Positions 55,205-63,345 of a stretch of DNA of 64,000 nucleotides are shown here, piece after piece (the first letter of the stretch is position 1; each line of letters opens with the position of its first letter). The translations under genes and the position numbers were made by a program. This DNA is from Erythrobacter litoralis. GTDB lineage: Bacteria; Pseudomonadota; Alphaproteobacteria; Sphingomonadales; Sphingomonadaceae. The notes beneath the pieces were generated by a model, which saw only the letters and a list, made by a program, of their open reading frames with translations, was not told the DNA's origin and did not search any database. The stretch lies in assembly GCF_001719165.1 (NCBI RefSeq), contig NZ_CP017057.1:2604001-2668000 (forward strand), in the 5' to 3' direction.

Positions 55205-56008
55205 ATGAAAGTCGAGCTGAAGACATGGGCCGGCCTCGGCCTTGCCACGGCGCTTGCGGGGGCAGGCCTTGCCGGTTGCGCCGGCGAAGGTGGCGGCGAA
55301 GGTGGTGAAGGCGGCGAAGCTGCACAGACCGCCCCTGCCGGTGAAGCTGGCGAAGGCGAAGGCGGCGAGGGCGAAGGCGGCGAGGGCGGCGAAGGCGAAG
55401 GCGGCGAATCCGGCTCGGATATCGGCGCGCTCCCGCTACCGCAGCGCCTTGCGTTCATGTCGGGGCATGTCGCAGCCGGGCTGGCTCTATACCGGGCGGG
55501 CGAGGCGGAGGCGGCCGCGCCGCACCTGATGCATCCGATTTCCGAAGGTTACGAGGCCGAGCGCGCGGGGCTCGACCGGCTGGGCTTCGAGCCCGATACA
55601 TTCCGCAGCGTCTCGAACGCCCTTGAACAGGGCAAGCCCGCTAGCGAGATTGAGCGCCAACTCGAGGCGGCCGAGGCGAACCTTTCCGCGATGCGTGAGG
55701 AAGCGGGCGGCGATCCGGCGGCGTTGATCCGCTTCCTGATGGACACGGCGGTCGAGGAATATTCGGCGGCGCTGACGGACGGCAAAGTGACCGATGCGGC
55801 GGAGTACCAGGACGCCTGGGGTTTCGTGACCGTCGCGCGCGAGCTTTCGAGCGAACTTGAGGGTTCTTCGTCGCAGAAGGTCGCCGCGGCTGTAGACGAG
55901 ATGCTGGGGTTGTGGCCGAAGGATGCGCCGCTTTCGCCCGCCGATCCTGCACCGGCCGGCCAGGTCTCTGCGCTGGCGTCGCGCGTGCTGCTCGCCCTGC
56001 CGCAGTAA
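55205..56008 (+). CDS. Lipoprotein with Gly/Glu-rich low-complexity segment
   Basis: 267 residues, GGAGAG before the ATG. Lipobox LAGC (Cys about 25) then a GGEGEGGE repeat tract to about residue 73, then a helical domain with conserved-looking His (SGHVAAGLALYRAG, PHLMHPISEGYEAE). The domain is not recognised; its position and the shared Fur-like site suggest a role in iron or metal handling. A strong bidirectional terminator follows. Confidence 0.7.
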   Translation: MKVELKTWAGLGLATALAGAGLAGCAGEGGGEGGEGGEAAQTAPAGEAGEGEGGEGEGGEGGEGEGGESGSDIGALPLPQRLAFMSGHVAAGLALYRAGEAEAAAPHLMHPISEGYEAERAGLDRLGFEPDTFRSVSNALEQGKPASEIERQLEAAEANLSAMREEAGGDPAALIRFLMDTAVEEYSAALTDGKVTDAAEYQDAWGFVTVARELSSELEGSSSQKVAAAVDEMLGLWPKDAPLSPADPAPAGQVSALASRVLLALPQ

Positions 56009-56037
56009 AGCGGGGCAGCAATCGCGCCGTCGATGCG

Positions 56038-56078
56038 AAAAGGGCGGGATGCGGTTCGATCCGCATCCCGCCCTTTTT
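56038..56078. terminator. Bidirectional intrinsic terminator
   Basis: A perfect 17-bp stem, AAAAGGGCGGGATGCGG, with its complement around a 6-base loop. It has A-run and T-run on opposite sides, between convergent genes ending at 56008 and 56103. Confidence 0.95.
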
Positions 56079-56102
56079 CATGCAGCAGATGCCCTTCGCG
56101 GG

Positions 56103-57110
56103 TCAGCCGCCGCTGCGCGCAGTGCCCTGTTCGATCAACGCGACCGCCTTGGCACTGGCTTCCTCCGAAGCCATTTCACCCTTCTTGATCGCGTCCGCCA
56201 TCTTGAGCAGATCGCCCGCGATGGTCGTGCCGACATCGGGATTCTGCGGGATGCGGATCCCGCCATTCTCCAGCGCCACGCGATCCCACGCGTCGCGGAT
56301 GGCCTCCCAGTAATCCTTGGTCTTCGACCAGTATTCCTCGGCCGCCGAGACCGCGTAGCCATCGTAGCGCTCATAGGTGTTGAGCACGTATTCCTGCACG
56401 ACCGGGACCAGTTCGCCGCTGCCGTCCTCGGCGGGCATCATCTTCGTGTTGTCCTGCCAGTGGATCCAGCCGTCCGGCGTGATCTGGTGGCGGTTGATGC
56501 CGACGTAGCGGTCGTAGATCGGCCCGCGCACTGCGTCGCGGCGGGCAAGCGGACGGGCGGTCCAGTTCGAACGCCAGCGCTTCACGCCGTGGGTTTCCTC
56601 CCACTGACCCCAGCCGGCATAGCGCGGGCTGTCGTCGACCTGGTAGACGGTCTGCGACCACCGACCATTGCGCATGGCCTCGGGCACTTCTTTCATTTCC
56701 CAGGTGTCGCCGCCCTTGAACACGAGGATCGCCTCGGGCTCGTATTCCCAGTCCTGCCGCCAGTGCTTGACGACATAGGGGCCTTCCTTGGTGTCGACGA
56801 CGAGGAGGTGCTGGAGAACGATCTTTTCGCCCGTGTCCTCGATCACGCGGACCGATTCATAGCCGCTGGAGACCTTGCGATCGATCGGTTCATAGCCTTC
56901 CATCCAGGGAGTCGATTCCTGCATGTCGAAGACGACGGCATAGTCGCCCGCCATCGACAGGATTGTCTCGCGATCCGCCTCGAAAGCGGCCGTATCGGCG
57001 GCTTCGCTGCGCACGATAGGATCGTCGGCAAGCGCGGGAGCAGCGGGCATGGCGGCAAGCGCGATGGCGGCGAAGCCACTGGCGAGCATGGTCTTGGTCA
57101 GTCTGTGCAT
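56103..57110 (-). CDS. DUF6607-like exported protein
   Basis: 335 residues from MHRLTKTMLA with GGAG 7 bases upstream. Signal peptide ending PALA. Many Trp/Tyr residues in motifs (KHWRQDWEYEPEAIL, RWSQTVYQVDDSPRYAGW, INRHQITPDGWIHWQDNTKM). This matches the DUF6607 pattern seen next to TonB-dependent haem receptors; periplasmic function is unknown. A Fur-like box precedes it, and the receptor gene lies immediately upstream on the same strand. Confidence 0.75.
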   Translation of the reverse strand: MHRLTKTMLASGFAAIALAAMPAAPALADDPIVRSEAADTAAFEADRETILSMAGDYAVVFDMQESTPWMEGYEPIDRKVSSGYESVRVIEDTGEKIVLQHLLVVDTKEGPYVVKHWRQDWEYEPEAILVFKGGDTWEMKEVPEAMRNGRWSQTVYQVDDSPRYAGWGQWEETHGVKRWRSNWTARPLARRDAVRGPIYDRYVGINRHQITPDGWIHWQDNTKMMPAEDGSGELVPVVQEYVLNTYERYDGYAVSAAEEYWSKTKDYWEAIRDAWDRVALENGGIRIPQNPDVGTTIAGDLLKMADAIKKGEMASEEASAKAVALIEQGTARSGG

Positions 57111-57143
57111 CGAAGATCTCCGATTCATGAGATGGTGTTATAT

Positions 57144-57160
57144 CGCAAATGATAATCAGA
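57144..57160 (-). promoter_or_regulatory. Fur-like box upstream of DUF6607 gene
   Basis: CGCAAATGATAATCAGA resembles Fur boxes and overlaps the last codon of the receptor gene, so the DUF6607 gene probably has its own iron-controlled promoter. Confidence 0.55.
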
Positions 57161-59426
57161 ATTGGAAGCTTGCCGAAAGGCTGAAATTGCGGCCCGGCCG
57201 GGTGAAGGCACCGGCAATGCCTGAATCCGCCACCGAAAGGCCGCGCACGTCGGACCAGTAGATGTACCGCTCGTCGGTGAGGTTGAAGATCCCGCCGCGC
57301 AGCTTGATCTCGTCGGTGACGGCAACGAAGGCGGTGAGATCGACGATGGTGAAGGATTCCGGCCGGAACAATTCGCCTCCACCCGGTGCAGGCGGGGTCT
57401 CGTCCGCGTCCTTGCGCGCATTGTGGGTGACGATCAGTTCGCCCCCGAAACGCCCGGCGGGATCGCGATATCCGAGCCCGGCGACGAGATTGTAGGGATC
57501 GATCGTATCGAGAGGCGTGCGCGTGCCGTCCGGCTCGATGACGTCGCCATTGGCATAGGCCATCGCGAAACGCCCCGTGATCCCGTTGTCCAGTTTGAGA
57601 TCGGCGCGCGCCTCGATCCCCTCGATCTCGACCGCGTTGAAATTGACGAACTGAAACACCGCCGGATCCTGAGGGGTGAATGAACCGCTGATGACCTGCT
57701 GGCTGATGAAATTGTCGTAATCGCCCTTGAAGCCGACCACCTGCACCGAGAACACATCACCCGTATAGCGCGCACCTGCCTCGAAACTCTCGCTCGTTTC
57801 GGGGCGCAGGTCGGGATTGGGCGCGGAGATGTAGCCGCCTGCGGGGAACTGGAAGAAATTGTTCACCTGGCTCGGCGTGGGCGCGAGGAAGCCTTGCGCA
57901 TAATTGCCGAAAAGCAGGAACTCGTCGGTCAGGTTGACGGTCGCTCCCAGCTTTGGCGAGAGGCGGCTGTCGCTCTGGCCTTCAGGAACGAAGCCCACCA
58001 GCAGGGGGTCGTCGGTCGGTTCGAGATCGTAGAAATCGAAGCGCAGCGCCGGAAACAGGGTCACCGCCCCATCGGCGAACGTGATCTCGTCCGAGATGAA
58101 AAGCCCGCCCAGCGTGAAATCGGTCACCGGGAAGGCGCGTGTCGGGAAGGTCTCGCTGCGGCCCGGGAAGGTGCCATCGCGCAATCCCTCCTGCCGGGTG
58201 AAGCTGACATCGCCGCCAAAGGCGATCTGATGCCGCATTCCGCCCATGCCGAAGGAGCTGCGCGCCTCACCGACCGCGCCATAGACCCGGTTCTCGAAAG
58301 TGTTCAGTCGCTCGCGGTCGGGCGCCGGAATGAACCCGAGCGGCGTGCGTTCCTCGAAAGCGAACTGGCGGTCCTCAGCATCCTGCCAATAGGCCGAGAG
58401 GAAGGCGTATTCGATCACGTCATCCGCTTCGCCGTCAAAGGTCCAGTCGAGTGAAGCGCGCACGCGTTCGTTGGTGTCGCGCGCATTCAGCGCATCGACG
58501 TTCCAGACCGGCGCGGGGCCGAACAGGAAAGCCGGGCCGAGCGCGGTGAGCACTTCGGTTTCGACCGCGCTGTCAAGATATTCGCCGGCCAGGCGGATGC
58601 GATGCGCGCCGCTGTTCCAGACGAGCTTGGCGAGGACCGCGTCGCTCCGACCGATCTGCGGGTTGGGCGCCGTGCGGGTTTCGCCGATGCCGTCGTTCTC
58701 GCCCTGGTTCTCAAGCTCCTCGAAATCACGGCTTGTGTAAGCGATCATTGCCGAAATGTCGCCGAGCTCGCCCGCCATCGTGGCGGTCAGGGCGAATTCA
58801 TCGTCCTCGCTCGAATATTGCGAAGAAACGAAGCCGCCGAAATCATCCTCGCCGATCAGGTCGACCGGATCCGACGTCGTGAAGCTGACCGCACCTGCAA
58901 GACCGTCGCTGCCATAGAGCGCAGAGGCCGGACCGCGCAGGATCTCGACCGACTTGACGAGGCTGACATCGGTGAAACCGCCGCGTCCGGCATCCTGCGC
59001 GCCAAAGGCGAAACCCTGGGGCGAACGGATGCCGTCGACCTGGATGAGGACGCGATTGCCGCCGATCCCGCGAATGACGAAATCCTCGTTTCGCGCACGG
59101 CCCGTGGAACCGAAGGCGGCGCCGAAGCGCGCGGGCGCGCGCCGCACGGTGACGCCAGGCTCGTAGCGGACGAGGTCCTTGATGTCGGTCGCGAGCTGAT
59201 CGGCGATTTCCTCGTCGGTAAGCACGGTGACGGTGGCGGGCACGTCCTGGATCCTGACCGGGGTCCGCGTGGCGGTAACGACGATCGTGGGGTCGTCCTT
59301 TACCTGCGGCGCGGCTTCGGCCTCGATGGATTTGGTCTCGGCGGACGCGGGCATTGCGGTCAGGAGAGCAGCGGCAAGCGCGGCGAGCGAAGTCGTTGCG
59401 TGTGGAGCTTTCACGTTCGATCCCAT
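57156..59426 (-). CDS. TonB-dependent haem/haemoglobin-type receptor
   Basis: 756 residues. Signal peptide ending MPASA; TonB box-like TIVVTATRTP; a plug domain (DIKDLVRYEPGVTVRR ... RGIGGNRVLIQVDGIR ... LRGPASALYGSDGLAG) followed by a 22-strand barrel ending FSLSASFQF. The FAFGAQDAGRGG loop and plug resemble the haemoglobin/transferrin receptor subfamily (TIGR01785/01786 style). Two Fur-like boxes lie upstream; DUF6607 follows. Likely imports haem under iron limitation. Confidence 0.88.
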   Translation of the reverse strand: MGSNVKAPHATTSLAALAAALLTAMPASAETKSIEAEAAPQVKDDPTIVVTATRTPVRIQDVPATVTVLTDEEIADQLATDIKDLVRYEPGVTVRRAPARFGAAFGSTGRARNEDFVIRGIGGNRVLIQVDGIRSPQGFAFGAQDAGRGGFTDVSLVKSVEILRGPASALYGSDGLAGAVSFTTSDPVDLIGEDDFGGFVSSQYSSEDDEFALTATMAGELGDISAMIAYTSRDFEELENQGENDGIGETRTAPNPQIGRSDAVLAKLVWNSGAHRIRLAGEYLDSAVETEVLTALGPAFLFGPAPVWNVDALNARDTNERVRASLDWTFDGEADDVIEYAFLSAYWQDAEDRQFAFEERTPLGFIPAPDRERLNTFENRVYGAVGEARSSFGMGGMRHQIAFGGDVSFTRQEGLRDGTFPGRSETFPTRAFPVTDFTLGGLFISDEITFADGAVTLFPALRFDFYDLEPTDDPLLVGFVPEGQSDSRLSPKLGATVNLTDEFLLFGNYAQGFLAPTPSQVNNFFQFPAGGYISAPNPDLRPETSESFEAGARYTGDVFSVQVVGFKGDYDNFISQQVISGSFTPQDPAVFQFVNFNAVEIEGIEARADLKLDNGITGRFAMAYANGDVIEPDGTRTPLDTIDPYNLVAGLGYRDPAGRFGGELIVTHNARKDADETPPAPGGGELFRPESFTIVDLTAFVAVTDEIKLRGGIFNLTDERYIYWSDVRGLSVADSGIAGAFTRPGRNFSLSASFQF

Positions 59427-59465
59427 GTGACAGTGTTACAAACTCGGTCGGAGGCACTGCCGTTG

Positions 59466-59516
59466 TTGCGAATGAGAGTCAATATATTTGCGAATGCGAC
59501 TGCGAATTATTCTCAT
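59466..59516 (-). promoter_or_regulatory. Paired Fur-like boxes upstream of haem-type receptor
   Basis: Two sites: TTGCGAATGAGAGTCAAT (59466-59483) and TGCGAATTATTCTCAT (59501-59516), separated by 17 bases and 40-90 bases before the receptor start. Both resemble the site before the bfd-like gene. Confidence 0.6.
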
Positions 59517-59673
59517 AAGAGGGTCCAAGCCGTCATCGGCTTGCCCTCATCGCATGGACGACAAAGCTCTTGGGATCTCGTCATGAGGATTATGGAATGG
59601 GGCCTGCCCCATCAGGGGCAGCAAAGCCGGGCGATCGCAGGCCCGGGCCGGCAGTCCAGGCCCAGCGATTGCG

Positions 59674-60339
59674 TCAGCGGCGCTCGATCCCCTCGGCAAG
59701 CAGGCGGTTGACCGCAGCGGCGATCTCCTCCGGATCGCCCGGCGACGCGTCCTCGCTGCCCCATACCGCGTAGCGCAGGCCGACGAAGACGTTCATCCCC
59801 ATGATCGCCCAGGCCTCGATCTCGCCTAGGCCCGTGCGCAGTTCACCGGCGGCGGCCCCCGCCTCGATCCGCGCCCGGATGCGCCCTGCGATCGTTTCAT
59901 AATGGTTCCGATAGCTTTCCGGGTCGACGAATTCGGCTTCGTCGATGATGCGGTAGATTTCCTTGTGCTCGCGCGCGAAGGCGAGGAAGGCCGCGAGCGC
60001 CGCACGCTCGATCTCCATCGCGCCCATGCCTTCCTTCAGCGCCGAACGCGCTGAAGTCCGGACATTCTCGCTCATGTCCTGAACCAACGCCCGGAACAGC
60101 GCATCCTTGCTGTCGAAATAGGTGTAGAAGCTGCCCAGCGCGACGCCCGCACGCCTCGTGATCGAGCTCACGGAGGCTTCGTGGAAGCCTTTTTCGCCGA
60201 ATTCCACAGCCGATGCATCAAGCAGCTTGCGCAGCGTCCTGCGCCCGCGCTCGGTTCGCGGCGCCTTGCCCTCGGCGGCGGCACTATCGACCTGCGCGCG
60301 CGATTTCTCGCCCTGATCGGAGCGGTTCGAGTTCGCCAT
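59674..60339 (-). CDS. TetR-family transcriptional regulator
   Basis: 221 residues with GGAGG before the ATG. The N-terminal HTH is typical (RRTLRKLLDASAVEFGEKGFHEASVSSI, RRAGVALGSFYTYFDSKDALF). The C-terminal ligand domain is helical. Divergent from a TonB-dependent receptor with a perfect inverted repeat between them, so it probably represses that receptor and itself. Confidence 0.92.
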   Translation of the reverse strand: MANSNRSDQGEKSRAQVDSAAAEGKAPRTERGRRTLRKLLDASAVEFGEKGFHEASVSSITRRAGVALGSFYTYFDSKDALFRALVQDMSENVRTSARSALKEGMGAMEIERAALAAFLAFAREHKEIYRIIDEAEFVDPESYRNHYETIAGRIRARIEAGAAAGELRTGLGEIEAWAIMGMNVFVGLRYAVWGSEDASPGDPEEIAAAVNRLLAEGIERR

Positions 60340-60396
60340 GACTGCCTCCCGTCAACGCATGGGTAGGCAAGCCGGTGGATCGAAACAAGGAAAAAC

Positions 60397-60419
60397 TTGA
60401 AAGTTGGTTCATCTTTCAA
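60397..60419. promoter_or_regulatory. Inverted-repeat operator between tetR and receptor
   Basis: TTGAAAG and CTTTCAA arms are perfectly complementary with a 9-base spacer, about 36 bases before the receptor ATG at 60455 and 58 bases from the TetR start. A suitable site for the TetR regulator. Confidence 0.6.
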
Positions 60420-60454
60420 TATCGAGCCGAAAACGACAAGACCGGAGAGGGAAA

Positions 60455-62806
60455 ATGATGAAGAACGTGATCGCACGCCGCACGCTGCTGCTGGCGGGTT
60501 GTGCCGGGCTGGGGGCGATCGCCGCGCCCGCCGCCGCGCAGGACAGTGACATCGACACCGCTGCCGAAGAGGCGGAAACGCTCGACGCCGGGAACACCAT
60601 CGTCGTCACCGCCCGCCGCCGCGAGGAACGCCTCATCGACGTGCCGATCTCGGTCACCGCGCTGACCGGCGAGACGCTGCAGCAGCAGGGCATCCTCGAA
60701 CTCACCCAGATCGGCCAGCAGGTTCCCAACATCACGCTCGAAGTGAGCCGCGGCACCAACACCACCCTTACCGCCTTCATCCGCGGCGTCGGCCAGCAGG
60801 ATCCTGTTGCCGGCTTCGAGGCGGGCGTCGGGCTCTATATCGACGATGTCTATCTCAATCGCCCGCAGGCCGCAGTGCTCGACATCTACAATGTCGAGCG
60901 GATCGAGGTGCTGCGCGGGCCGCAGGGCACGCTTTACGGACGCAACACGATCGGCGGCGCGATCAAGTATGTCACCGCCGAACTGCCCGATGATCCGAGC
61001 CTGCAGATCCGCGGAGCCTACGGCAATTACGACCAGGCCGACCTGATCGTGACCGCATCGACCCCGATCACCGACAATCTCAAGATCGGCGCGAGCGGCG
61101 CGCGCCTGTCGCGCGGCGGATTCGGCGAGAACCTGACGCTCGGTACGGAGAACTACAACAAGGACGTGTGGGCCGCACGCGGCACGATCGAATTCGACAG
61201 CGGCCCCGTCTTCGTGCGCCTGTCGGGCGACTATGTGAAGGACAACAGCGAAGCCCGCCAGGGCCACCGCCTGATCCCCGGCCTGCTTAGCGGAGCGCCG
61301 GTGCTCGACGACGTGTTCGACACGCGAGCGGGGCTCAATGTGGTCGACCAGGAGGTCGAGGCCTATGGCGGCGCGCTCAACATCGCGATCGAGGTCTCGG
61401 ACACGATCACACTCAAATCGATCACCGGCTACCGCGAGGACCGGTCGACCACCCCGATCGATTTCGACAGCCTTCCCGCCGCCGACCTAGACGTGCCTGC
61501 GATCTACGAGAACGACCAGTTCAGCCAGGAACTGCAGCTGCTTTACGAAGGCGATCGGCTGTCGGGCGTGGTCGGCTTCTACTACCTCAACGCGAATGCC
61601 TTCACCGCGTTCGACGTCGCGCTGTTCAACACCGGAGCCGCGATCGGCCTTCCCGGCCTCAACGCGCAGACGCTGGGCGATGTCGATACCGAAACCTGGT
61701 CGGTCTTCGCCGATTTCACCTATGACCTGACCGACACGATCAGCGTCTCGCTGGGCGGGCGCTACACCAATGACAAGCGCACCAGCCGGGTGCTGCGCAC
61801 GACCTTCATCGGCGGGTTCTCGGACCTGTTCGACGGGACAGGTGTGCCGATAGCGGTGACCAGCGATTTCGAGGGCAGCGAGACCTTCGAGGACTTCAAT
61901 CCGCGCGCCTCGATCAGCTGGCAGCCCAACCGCGATCACAACGTCTATTTCACCTATTCGCAAGGCTTCAAGGGCGGCGGCTTCGACCCGCGGGGCCAGA
62001 CGACGGCGGCGCCCGATCTCGACGGGGACGGCGATATCGATTTCGACGATCAGTTCGAATTCCTCCGCTTCGCGCCGGAGACGGTCGACAGTTTCGAATT
62101 GGGCTGGAAGGCCTCGCTGCTCGACAACCGCCTCAACATCTCGCTCGCGGGCTTCCTCAGCCAGTACAACGATGTCCAGATCCCCGGCTCGGTCGGGCTC
62201 GACACCAATGGCGACGGGGTGAACGACAGCTTCATCGGCATCACGTCGAACGCGGCGAGCGCCGACGTCAACGGTATCGAGTTCGAAGGCAACGCGCTGG
62301 TAGGCAAGGATTTTGCCGGCAATGGCAGCCGCTTCTCGGTCAACTGGTCGCTGGGCGTGCTCGATGCGCAGTTCAACACCTTCATCGACGCCTTCGGCAA
62401 CGATGTCGCCGATCAGCGGGTGTTCCAGAACACACCCGACATCACCGGCCACATGGGCTTCAATCTCGGCATCCCGGCAGGGGACGGCATTTTCGACCTC
62501 ATTGGCCTTGCCTCGCTGCGTTCGGATGCGAGCCAGTTCGAGGTGCCCAATCCCTTCCTCGACCAGGATGGCTTCGTCCTGGTCGATGCGAGCGTGGTCT
62601 ACACCTCCGAGGACGGGTTCTATTCGATCGGCCTTCACGGCAAGAACCTGTTCGACAAGGAATATATCGTGGCGGGCTACAACTTCGTCAGCGGCGGCAC
62701 GCCCCCGGGCACGCCCTTTACGCCGACCCTGGGGCTTGAAGGGACGCTGACCGGGTTCTACGGAGACCCACGCCGGGTATTCGTCACCGCGCAGGTCAAT
62801 TTCTGA
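60455..62806 (+). CDS. TonB-dependent receptor
   Basis: 783 residues from the first of two ATGs, GGAGAGG ahead. Signal peptide ending PAAAQ. Plug domain: NTIVVTARRREERLIDVPISV (the TonB-box region of sphingomonad receptors), FIRGVGQQDPVAGFEAGVGLYIDDVY and LRGPQGTLYGRNTIGGAI. The barrel ends RRVFVTAQVNF. The plug type is that used for complex organic ligands, not only siderophores, and the control is TetR-like with no Fur box seen here. Substrate unknown. Strong terminator follows. Confidence 0.92.
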   Translation: MMKNVIARRTLLLAGCAGLGAIAAPAAAQDSDIDTAAEEAETLDAGNTIVVTARRREERLIDVPISVTALTGETLQQQGILELTQIGQQVPNITLEVSRGTNTTLTAFIRGVGQQDPVAGFEAGVGLYIDDVYLNRPQAAVLDIYNVERIEVLRGPQGTLYGRNTIGGAIKYVTAELPDDPSLQIRGAYGNYDQADLIVTASTPITDNLKIGASGARLSRGGFGENLTLGTENYNKDVWAARGTIEFDSGPVFVRLSGDYVKDNSEARQGHRLIPGLLSGAPVLDDVFDTRAGLNVVDQEVEAYGGALNIAIEVSDTITLKSITGYREDRSTTPIDFDSLPAADLDVPAIYENDQFSQELQLLYEGDRLSGVVGFYYLNANAFTAFDVALFNTGAAIGLPGLNAQTLGDVDTETWSVFADFTYDLTDTISVSLGGRYTNDKRTSRVLRTTFIGGFSDLFDGTGVPIAVTSDFEGSETFEDFNPRASISWQPNRDHNVYFTYSQGFKGGGFDPRGQTTAAPDLDGDGDIDFDDQFEFLRFAPETVDSFELGWKASLLDNRLNISLAGFLSQYNDVQIPGSVGLDTNGDGVNDSFIGITSNAASADVNGIEFEGNALVGKDFAGNGSRFSVNWSLGVLDAQFNTFIDAFGNDVADQRVFQNTPDITGHMGFNLGIPAGDGIFDLIGLASLRSDASQFEVPNPFLDQDGFVLVDASVVYTSEDGFYSIGLHGKNLFDKEYIVAGYNFVSGGTPPGTPFTPTLGLEGTLTGFYGDPRRVFVTAQVNF

Positions 62807-62835
62807 TCGGCCCCTTGGACGGGAGCTGAAACGGG

Positions 62836-62872
62836 AAAGCCCGGAAGGCAAGCGTGGCCTTCCGGGCTTTTC
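62836..62872. terminator. Intrinsic terminator after receptor gene
   Basis: A perfect 14-bp stem (62836-62849 with 62857-62870, 7-base loop) ends in TTTTCTT. The A/T ends make it usable from both sides, between convergent genes. Confidence 0.93.
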
Positions 62873-62891
62873 TTGTTCGCGTCGCTTGCGA

Positions 62892-63200
62892 TCAGCTGAC
62901 CGTCGGGGGCGACCCGTTGGTCTTGGCGAGCGCTCCGCCGGGCGGGTTGTCGATTACCGTGCCGGTATCGCTGTTCGGCCCGTCGGTCGGCTTCGCCTTG
63001 GTCCCTTCGGCTTCCTTCCCGTCGAAATAGCGCTTCGCCAGGTATCCGCCCGCTCCCATGGCGAGCATCGCGGGAAAGCTGATGCGCTTGAGGATGAAAG
63101 GCGCGGCGCGCGCGACGATGACCCCGGTGGTCCCGCCGAGCACGGGATAGCGCTTTGCCATTTTCGAGCCGACTGCGGCCCCGATGAGTGATCTGAGCAT
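62892..63200 (-). CDS. Small hypothetical protein
   Basis: 102 residues with GAAGGAGA ahead of ATG. The first half is Ala/Gly/Arg-rich with moderately hydrophobic helices (GAAVGSKMAKRYPVLGG, ISFPAMLAMGAGGYLAKRYF), possibly membrane-associated; the C-terminal third is polar and Pro/Asp-rich. No family recognised. It is convergent with the receptor gene across the terminator. Confidence 0.6.
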   Translation of the reverse strand: MLRSLIGAAVGSKMAKRYPVLGGTTGVIVARAAPFILKRISFPAMLAMGAGGYLAKRYFDGKEAEGTKAKPTDGPNSDTGTVIDNPPGGALAKTNGSPPTVS

Positions 63201-63345
63201 TGTTGTTCTCCTTCACCTGATCAATCGGTTCGGGGGGCAGGCGGTTCCGTAGGATGGTCGCGCAGGCGCAACGCATGGCCGCCAGGCAGGCCCGCGGCAA
63301 GAAACGGGTTTTCTTGGGGGCCGCGAGCAGGCATAGGCGCAGCCC

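Noticed and set aside
59604..59621. CTGCCCC/GGGGCAG hairpin after tetR
   Set aside because: Seven-bp stem without a T-run; could be chance in GC-rich DNA.
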